A DNA stretch of 6,923 nucleotides from Deltaproteobacteria bacterium (GTDB taxonomy: Bacteria > Myxococcota_A > UBA9160 > SZUA-336), in NCBI GenBank assembly GCA_030624945.1, contig JAUXJB010000081.1, positions 1 to 6,923 of the forward strand, written 5' to 3'. The position numbers and the translations under genes were made by a program. Position 1 is the stretch's first letter; each line of letters opens with the position of its first letter. The notes under the pieces were generated by a model that saw only the letters and a list, made by a program, of their open reading frames with translations, ran no database searches and was not told where the DNA came from. Positions 1-4,537 of the stretch are shown in pieces.

Positions 1-2
1 GG

Positions 3-293
3 ATCGCAGGGCTCGATGCCTCCTGCCTGCCTTGGCTGCACGAGCGGGGAGTCGCGGCGCTCGGCTGCGACGGTATCTCCGACGTGCTTCCCTCCCGGAT
101 CGAAGGCGTCCCGTTGCCCATTCACACCGTCACCATCCCCGTGATGGGGCTACACCTGATCGACAACCTCGATCTGGAAGGACTCGGCGACGCCTGTGCC
201 GAGGAGAATCGCTGGGAGTTCCTGCTGACGATCGCGCCACTGATGCTGTTTCAGGGCACGGCATCGCCCGTGAATCCCATCGCACTCTTCTGA
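3..293 (+). CDS. Cyclase / kynurenine-formamidase-like hydrolase, C-terminal fragment
   Basis: This is the last 96 codons of a gene that begins upstream of the window; the frame is open from the first bases to TGA at 291-293. The visible part reads like the C-terminal third of the cyclase family (PF04199), metal-dependent hydrolases that include bacterial kynurenine formamidase. The recognisable pieces are a GLDASCLPWLHERGV-type helix, then ALGCDGISDVLPS, a PIHTVTIPVMGLHLIDNLDLE segment, and the ending RWEFLLTIAPL followed by GTASPVNPIALF, which is the usual end of the family. The metal-binding HxGTHxDxP motif would lie upstream and cannot be seen, so the substrate cannot be assigned. A GCD triplet stands where many relatives have GSD or GTD. 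The gene shows no functional link to the downstream operon; the 92-base gap and the change of theme suggest a separate transcription unit. Confidence 0.85.
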   Translation: MAGLDASCLPWLHERGVAALGCDGISDVLPSRIEGVPLPIHTVTIPVMGLHLIDNLDLEGLGDACAEENRWEFLLTIAPLMLFQGTASPVNPIALF

Positions 294-297
294 GCTC

Positions 298-326
298 TGG
301 AATCGCGCAACCACACCGCTTAGAAT
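298..326 (+). promoter_or_regulatory. Candidate sigma70-type promoter ahead of moxR
   Basis: TAGAAT at 321-326 matches five of six bases of the -10 consensus. The hexamer 17 bases upstream (TGGAAT, 298-303) matches only three of six -35 bases. It lies in the only gap before the moxR operon, about 60 bases upstream of the TTG start, which is a sensible place. The evidence is a single weak motif in a high-GC genome, so this is a suggestion only. I saw no intrinsic terminator between the cyclase gene and moxR, so read-through from upstream is also possible. Confidence 0.25.
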
Positions 327-332
327 CGCGCA
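300..332 (+). repeat. 10-bp direct repeat GAATCGCGCA, two copies
   Basis: The decamer GAATCGCGCA occurs at 300-309 and again at 323-332, a period of 23 bases or about two helical turns. The second copy overlaps the -10 candidate. This spacing is what tandem operator half-sites on one face of the helix look like, but two copies of a short CG-rich word can also arise by chance. Confidence 0.35.
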
Positions 333-373
333 CTCCGCTTGCTCTTGCGCCGCGGGGGAACTTCGCAAACTGC

Positions 374-378
374 GGAGG
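374..378 (+). promoter_or_regulatory. Shine-Dalgarno site that fixes the moxR TTG start
   Basis: GGAGG sits seven bases before TTG at 386-388, the ideal distance. No comparable site precedes the next in-frame ATG at 434. An ATG at 379 is in another frame and opens only a short, unrelated reading frame. The site therefore selects the TTG as the moxR initiation codon. Confidence 0.7.
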
Positions 379-385
379 ATGGGGA

Positions 386-1372
386 TTGGAAGCCCGAGAG
401 GTCACGCACGAGATTCAGCAACACGCGGACCTGATGCGCCAGCTTGCGAACGAGGTGGGCAAGCTGCTGGTCGGTCAGGAGGCGATGCTCGCGCGCCTGC
501 TCACGGGACTCCTCGCCGGTGGGCACATCCTGCTCGAGGGCGTACCTGGACTGGCAAAGACACTCGCCGTGAGCTCGCTCGCGCAGGCCATTGACACGGG
601 CTTCTCCAGGATCCAGTTCACACCCGACATGTTGCCGGCGGACGTGATCGGAACGGAGATCTTCAACCCGAAGGATGCGACCTACACGGTGAAACAGGGC
701 CCGATCTTCTCCAACCTGATCCTGGCCGACGAGATCAATCGCGCTCCCGCGAAGGTGCAGGCGGCGCTGCTCGAGGCGATGCAGGAGAGGCAGGCGACCA
801 TCGGCGGGCACACCTACAAGCTCGGCGAGCCCTTCCTGGTTCTGGCGACGCAGAATCCGATCGAGCATGAGGGAACCTACCCGCTGCCCGAAGCTCAGGT
901 GGACCGTTTCATGTTCAAGGTCAAGGTGGACTACCCGTCTCGCGAGGACGAGCGTAAGATCGTTGACCGAATGGCGAGCGGGCAGCCTCTGCCAGAGGTG
1001 AAGAAAGTCGCCAGCCCCGAGCAAATCCTCGCTGCCCGCGATGTTGTCGATCAAGTATTCGTCGATGACAAAGTTCGCGACTACATCGTAGATCTGGTTC
1101 AGGCTACCCGGGATCCCGCCAGTGTGGAGCTGTCTTCGCTCGAGGGCATGATCGAGCTGGGGGCCAGCCCGCGCGCCTCGATCTGGTTGATGAAGGGCGC
1201 CCGGGCGCACGCGTTCTTGCAGGGGCGAACCTACGCGACACCGCACGATGTCAAGTCACTCGCCCCGGACGTGCTCCGACACCGCATCGTGCCAACCTAC
1301 GAGGCCGAAGCCGAGGGCAAAACCTCCGACGACCTGATTGAGGTCATCCTCGATGGGGTACTGGTGCCTTAG
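386..1372 (+). CDS. moxR: MoxR-family AAA+ ATPase
   Basis: Cytoplasmic AAA+ ATPase of 328 residues, the usual MoxR length, thought from the family to act as a chaperone on VWA-domain partners. The visible motifs, in order, are VGQE near residue 28; Walker A GVPGLAKT at 52-59 (Lys58); the family block QFTPDMLPADVIGTEIF; Walker B ILADEINR with Asp115 and Glu116; sensor 1 LATQNPIEHEGTYPLPEAQ with Asn157, followed by VDRFMF; and sensor 2 GASPRAS with Arg263. The C-terminal lid ends HRIVPTYEAEAEG...ILDGVLVP, as in complete homologues. The TTG start at 386 is chosen for its GGAGG site; ATG 434 would give 312 residues and cut the N-terminal helix. The stop TAG (1370-1372) coincides with the first bases of the palindromic element. 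Third-position G+C is visibly lower than in the later genes, notably around 1020-1140. DUF58 and VWA neighbours support the MoxR-proper subfamily; this is inference. Confidence 0.95.
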   Translation: MEAREVTHEIQQHADLMRQLANEVGKLLVGQEAMLARLLTGLLAGGHILLEGVPGLAKTLAVSSLAQAIDTGFSRIQFTPDMLPADVIGTEIFNPKDATYTVKQGPIFSNLILADEINRAPAKVQAALLEAMQERQATIGGHTYKLGEPFLVLATQNPIEHEGTYPLPEAQVDRFMFKVKVDYPSREDERKIVDRMASGQPLPEVKKVASPEQILAARDVVDQVFVDDKVRDYIVDLVQATRDPASVELSSLEGMIELGASPRASIWLMKGARAHAFLQGRTYATPHDVKSLAPDVLRHRIVPTYEAEAEGKTSDDLIEVILDGVLVP

Positions 1373-1535
1373 TGTCCTGTTCCGGGAGTGCGCTCGCATT
1401 CTCGGCGGCCGATGCATCCACGCTCGCGGCGTTGCGCTCGCTCGACGAATCTACGGATTCGCCTCGTTCGCGCGCCTTGCGAGCCCGGCGCCTCGGCCGC
1501 AAGAATTGCGTCGGAACTCCCGGAACAGGACACTA
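1370..1535. mobile_element. 166-bp palindromic MITE-like element inserted at a TA in the moxR stop
   Basis: The outer 20 bases (1370-1389, starting TAGTGTCCTG) are the exact reverse complement of 1516-1535 (ending CAGGACACTA). Inside, pairing continues imperfectly: a GCGGCCGA block near 1405-1412 pairs with TCGGCCGC at 1493-1500, and the tip is a CGAATC/GATTCG stem (1446-1451 with 1456-1461) around a TACG loop. The centre of the tip lies within one base of the centre of the ends, so the whole unit is one long hairpin. TA stands at both edges, consistent with a TA target duplication as made by IS630/Tc1-mariner-type and some IS5-group transposases. No transposase is encoded. An alternative is a dispersed intergenic palindrome of other origin (REP/ERIC-like). 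There is no T-run after the stem, so it is not a typical intrinsic terminator. Confidence 0.7.
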
Positions 1536-1546
1536 GTCTCCTGCAC

Positions 1547-2509
1547 ATGCTCGCCCGCGAGATCATCCAGCGTGTTCGAGAGATCCAGGTTCGGACGGGA
1601 CGACAGGTCGCGGACGTTCTGGCGGGGGAGTATGTCTCCGCCTTCAAGGGCCGCGGCATCGAGTTCGATGAGGTACGCCCGTACGTGGTCGGTGACGACG
1701 TGCGTACGATCGACTGGAACGTCACGGCGCGCATGGGGGAACCCTTCGTCAAGCGGTACGTCGAGGAGCGACAGCTGACGCTCATGCTCATGGCGGACGT
1801 GTCCGCGTCGCAGGACTACGGATCGGAGACCCGCTCGAAGCGTGAGATTGCGGCCGAGCTGTGCGCGCTGCTCGCGTTTTCGGCCACGCGGAATGACGAC
1901 AAGGTTGGGCTGACCCTCTTCCACAGCGGAATCGAGAAGTACATTCCGCCGCGCAAGGGACAGAAGCACGCGCTGCGCGTGGTTCGGGAAGTGCTTGCGC
2001 ACGGCGCCGACGCCCCCGAGCTCGACTCCGGGCGCGGCTTCCGCTGGCCGCGGCTCACGCTGGGGGGGCGCGGGCGCCGTCTGCGGCGCCCGAGAGAGGC
2101 CACCGACATCGCCAAGGCCGTGGAGTTCGTGATGTCGGTCACCCCCCGCAGGATGGTGTGCTTCGTCGTCAGCGACTTCATGGACCAGGGCTACGAGCGG
2201 GCGCTGCAGAGCGCGAATCGCAAGCACGACGTGGTGGCCGTGCTGATCACCGATCCGCGCGAGTTCGTGCTGCCGAGTGTCGGGTTGGTGGACCTGCGCG
2301 ACGCCGAGACCGGACGCACTCGCGTCGTGGACACCAGCTCGCCGTCTTTTCGGCGCGAGTTCGAGCGGATCGCGCGCGAGCGCGTCCACGGCCTCGAGCG
2401 CCGCTTTCGCTCGGCGGGAATCGACTTCGTCGAGATCGATGCGGCCGGCTCGGTGGTCGATCCACTGGTTCGGTTCTTTCACATGCGCGAGCGGAGACAG
2501 CGTCGATGA
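1547..2509 (+). CDS. DUF58 domain protein, MoxR partner
   Basis: A 320-residue DUF58 protein, the near-universal genomic partner of MoxR ATPases, probably cytoplasmic with a VWA-like fold. The start MLAREIIQRVREIQVRTGR matches the usual N-terminus. The signature GRGIEFDEVRPYVVGDDVR lies at residues 35-53 and continues TIDWNVTARMGEPFVKRY. A MIDAS-like DVSAS follows at 84-88 (Asp84, Ser86, Ser88), and SDFMD later in the fold. ATG 1547 is chosen by homology; there is no strong Shine-Dalgarno, and the frame stays open upstream through the palindromic element to GTG 1388, but that extension is arginine-rich and unlike the family. Residues about 158-184 form an extra basic segment (FRWPRLTLGGRGRRLRRPR) between two helices where relatives usually have a short loop. 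The stop TGA overlaps the next gene's ATG (ATGA), implying translational coupling. Confidence 0.93.
   Translation: MLAREIIQRVREIQVRTGRQVADVLAGEYVSAFKGRGIEFDEVRPYVVGDDVRTIDWNVTARMGEPFVKRYVEERQLTLMLMADVSASQDYGSETRSKREIAAELCALLAFSATRNDDKVGLTLFHSGIEKYIPPRKGQKHALRVVREVLAHGADAPELDSGRGFRWPRLTLGGRGRRLRRPREATDIAKAVEFVMSVTPRRMVCFVVSDFMDQGYERALQSANRKHDVVAVLITDPREFVLPSVGLVDLRDAETGRTRVVDTSSPSFRREFERIARERVHGLERRFRSAGIDFVEIDAAGSVVDPLVRFFHMRERRQRR
2071..2092. repeat. Perfect 9-bp hairpin inside the DUF58 gene
   Basis: CGGGCGCCG (2071-2079) and CGGCGCCCG (2084-2092) are exact reverse complements around a TCTG loop, preceded by a seven-G run within 2062-2068. It lies exactly within the extra basic segment of the DUF58 protein. 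In RNA it would be a very stable stem. It may be a small in-frame repeat insertion or simply a by-product of arginine- and glycine-rich codons. Confidence 0.6.
2493..2496 (+). promoter_or_regulatory. Shine-Dalgarno site for the BatD/DUF4381-like gene
   Basis: GGAG lies nine bases before ATG 2506 and inside the end of the DUF58 gene. Together with the ATGA overlap it supports 2506 as the start, giving a protein that begins with a signal peptide. Confidence 0.5.
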
Positions 2510-3522
2510 GCGCTCGGGCCATGGCACTCGCGCTTGTCGTATCGGGCTGGGGCGTCGCAGCCATGTGTCCCGAGGCTGCCGCGCTGGAGCGGCGCAGCGC
2601 GCGCGGCCCGGTCGAGGTGTTCGTCCGTCTCTCCCCCGACGCTCCCGTGATCGGCGACGTGCTGCGCCTGGAGATCGAGGCGCGCGCGGAAGAGGGCGTC
2701 GAGCTCCTGATGCCGGAGTTTGGGGAGGCCCTCGATCGTTTCCCGATTCTCGATTTTCGCAGCAGCGAGGACCTCGGCCCCGACGGTCGCACCCGCGCGG
2801 TCCAGGTTTACAAGCTGGAGCCGCCCTTTTCGGGGGAGCACGCCATTCCGCCCCTGCTCGTGGAGTTCGTCGACCGCCGCCCCGGGGCCAGGACTGCGCC
2901 AGAGGATTCCGATGCCTACGAGCTCCTCAGCGAGCGCATCGCGTTCGACGTCGCCTCGGTGCTGCCCAGCGGAGCGGTCCCCGAGCTCCGGCCGCCCCTG
3001 CCCCCGCTGGCACGGCTCGGCCCGCCCCTGCTGCCCGTCTGGGGTTGGGTCGCCGCTGTGGCGGTCGTCCTGGCGCTGGGCCTTCCGATCGGGGTGCGAG
3101 CGTGGCTCGTCTGGAGCGCCCGCAAGGCGCAGCGCAGCGCTTACCAGGTGGCGTGGGCGGAGCTCGACCGCCTGTTCGCCCACCCGCGCCCTGGGTCCGA
3201 AGAGATCGACGCATTCTACGTCGAACTGTCGGGAATCGTGCGGCGTTACTTCGAGCGTCGCTTCGACCTGCGCTCGCCCGAGCTCACCACCGAGGAGTTC
3301 TTCGTGGTCGCGAGTGAATCCCCGGACCTGACGCCGGAGCTGCAAGCCCTGCTGCACGAGTTTCTGAGCCGCGCGGACCTCGTCAAGTTCGCACGGCACG
3401 TGCCCGGGACGGAGGAGGTGGAGGAGTCGCTGGGGGCCGCTCGCCGCGTCCTCGAGCAGACGCGGCCGCCCGACGAGATGCCGGGCCCCGGAGGGCTCGC
3501 GGGGGCCGCGCAAGGTGCTTGA
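2506..3522 (+). CDS. BatD/DUF4381-like membrane protein
   Basis: A 338-residue single-span membrane protein. Residues 1 to about 26 look like a signal peptide (MALALVVSGWGVAAM core, cleavage probably near AAALE). Residues about 35-160 form a predicted periplasmic beta-rich domain (VEVFVRLSPDAPVIGDVLRL..., then VYKLEPPFSGEHAIPPLLVEF) resembling one BatD-type module. A proline-rich linker (LRPPLPPLARLGPPLLP) leads to a transmembrane helix at about 178-197. The cytoplasmic C-terminal part (204-338) carries the pattern shared by DUF4381 and BatD tails: FYVELSGIVRRYFERRFDLR, ELTTEEFF, then LHEFLSRADLVKFAR. Gene position between DUF58 and the first VWA gene is where gammaproteobacterial operons place DUF4381. 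The extended periplasmic domain makes it look intermediate between DUF4381 and full BatD, so I leave the symbol blank. It overlaps the DUF58 gene by 4 bases and the next gene by 8. Confidence 0.8.
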   Translation: MSARAMALALVVSGWGVAAMCPEAAALERRSARGPVEVFVRLSPDAPVIGDVLRLEIEARAEEGVELLMPEFGEALDRFPILDFRSSEDLGPDGRTRAVQVYKLEPPFSGEHAIPPLLVEFVDRRPGARTAPEDSDAYELLSERIAFDVASVLPSGAVPELRPPLPPLARLGPPLLPVWGWVAAVAVVLALGLPIGVRAWLVWSARKAQRSAYQVAWAELDRLFAHPRPGSEEIDAFYVELSGIVRRYFERRFDLRSPELTTEEFFVVASESPDLTPELQALLHEFLSRADLVKFARHVPGTEEVEESLGAARRVLEQTRPPDEMPGPGGLAGAAQGA

Positions 3523-4537
3523 GTGGGAGTTTCGAGATCCTCTCTTTCTGCTGGCCGCACTGCTGGCACCGCTGATCTACCTGCTCATGCGCAGCGACCG
3601 CTCGGCGGTCATCTACTCCAGCCTGGACGTTCCCACTCGGGCCCCGACCTCGCTGCGCGCGCGCCTGGCGTCCGCACCGGCTCTGCTGTTCGCGTTTGCG
3701 GGGCTGTTCCTCGCCGTGGCTCTCGCCGGTCCGCGTACGGGCGACTCGACGACGGAAGTCGTGCGCGAAGGCATCGCCATCGGGCTGGTCATCGATCGCT
3801 CGGGCTCGATGGATGCGCGTGACTTCGTCGAGGGGGACACGGGGGTGAGTAGGCTCCACGCTGTCAAGCGGATCGTGCGCGATTTCGTCATCGGGCGTGG
3901 AGAGCTGGCCGGACGCCCGGACGATCTGATCGGCCTGGTCGCCTTCGCCGGCTACGCGGACGCGTTTTGCCCGTTGACCCTGGACCACCCGAACCTGATC
4001 GCGATCCTCGATCAGATCGAGATCAACGCCGATCCCCGCGAGGCGGGCACGTCGATCGGCGAGGGCCTGGCGCTGGCGGTGGAGCGGTTGCGACGCCACC
4101 CGACCCGCTCGAAGGTCATCATCCTGCTGACCGACGGGGTGAACAACGCCGGGGACATCGCGCCGCTGCAGGCGGCGGAGCTCGCCGCGCAGCACGACAT
4201 TCGTGTCTACGCTATCGGTGCGGGCCGGAGCGGGCTCGCCCCGGTCCCGGTGCGCATGCGCGACGGTCGCACGCGTCTGCAACGGGTCCGCGTGGAGCTC
4301 GACGAGCAGACGCTCCGGGGAATCGCGGAGCGGACGGACGGGCGCTACTTCCACGCGGACACCGTGGAGGTCCTGGAGAGCGTCTACGCGGATATCGATC
4401 GCCTGGAGAGCTCTGAGATCTCCGAGGTGCGCTACCTCCAGTACACCGAGCACTACCAGGGTTGGACGCTCGCGGCGCTGGCGTGTCTGGCCCTGGCGGG
4501 CGTGTCGGGTGGAACCCTCTTGCGGAGGTTGCCGTGA
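3515..4537 (+). CDS. batA: BatA-type VWA-domain membrane protein
   Basis: A 340-residue BatA-like protein. GTG 3515 is chosen because MLEWEFRDPLFLLAALLAPL is the expected BatA opening; it overlaps the upstream gene by 8 bases and has no clear Shine-Dalgarno, so it probably depends on coupling. Transmembrane helices lie at about 9-24, 54-71 and 317-336. The VWA domain (about 88-300) has an intact MIDAS: DRSGS with Asp94, Ser96 and Ser98, a threonine in CPLTLD (Thr155), and LLTDG with Thr206 and Asp207. The typical BatA tail features are present: YAIGAGRSGLAPVPV, then LDEQTLRGIAERTDGRYF and a YADIDRLE helix. The arginine-rich loop between the first two helices (RSDR..., RARL) suggests that loop is cytoplasmic and the VWA domain periplasmic. 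In the family, BatA pairs with BatB and depends on MoxR-type ATPases; the molecular target is not known. The TGA overlaps the next GTG. Confidence 0.93.
   Translation: MLEWEFRDPLFLLAALLAPLIYLLMRSDRSAVIYSSLDVPTRAPTSLRARLASAPALLFAFAGLFLAVALAGPRTGDSTTEVVREGIAIGLVIDRSGSMDARDFVEGDTGVSRLHAVKRIVRDFVIGRGELAGRPDDLIGLVAFAGYADAFCPLTLDHPNLIAILDQIEINADPREAGTSIGEGLALAVERLRRHPTRSKVIILLTDGVNNAGDIAPLQAAELAAQHDIRVYAIGAGRSGLAPVPVRMRDGRTRLQRVRVELDEQTLRGIAERTDGRYFHADTVEVLESVYADIDRLESSEISEVRYLQYTEHYQGWTLAALACLALAGVSGGTLLRRLP
4524..4528 (+). promoter_or_regulatory. Shine-Dalgarno site for the batB-type gene
   Basis: GGAGG within the last codons of the BatA gene, five bases before GTG 4534. It supports the GTG start, whose last two bases form the TGA stop of batA (GTGA overlap). 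Confidence 0.65.

Noticed and set aside
32..385. Extending moxR upstream to an early start near 32
   Set aside because: That stretch is coded in another frame by the cyclase family C-terminus, and its translation in the moxR frame is arginine-rich and unlike any MoxR.
1446..1461. Intrinsic terminator at the tip stem of the palindrome
   Set aside because: There is no following T-run, and the stem is the centre of a much longer symmetric palindrome; the downstream operon also appears to depend on read-through.
2479..3513. A 344-codon minus-strand open frame opposite the BatD-like gene
   Set aside because: Shadow of a + strand gene with signal peptide, helix and DUF4381-type tail; no ribosome site or homology of its own.
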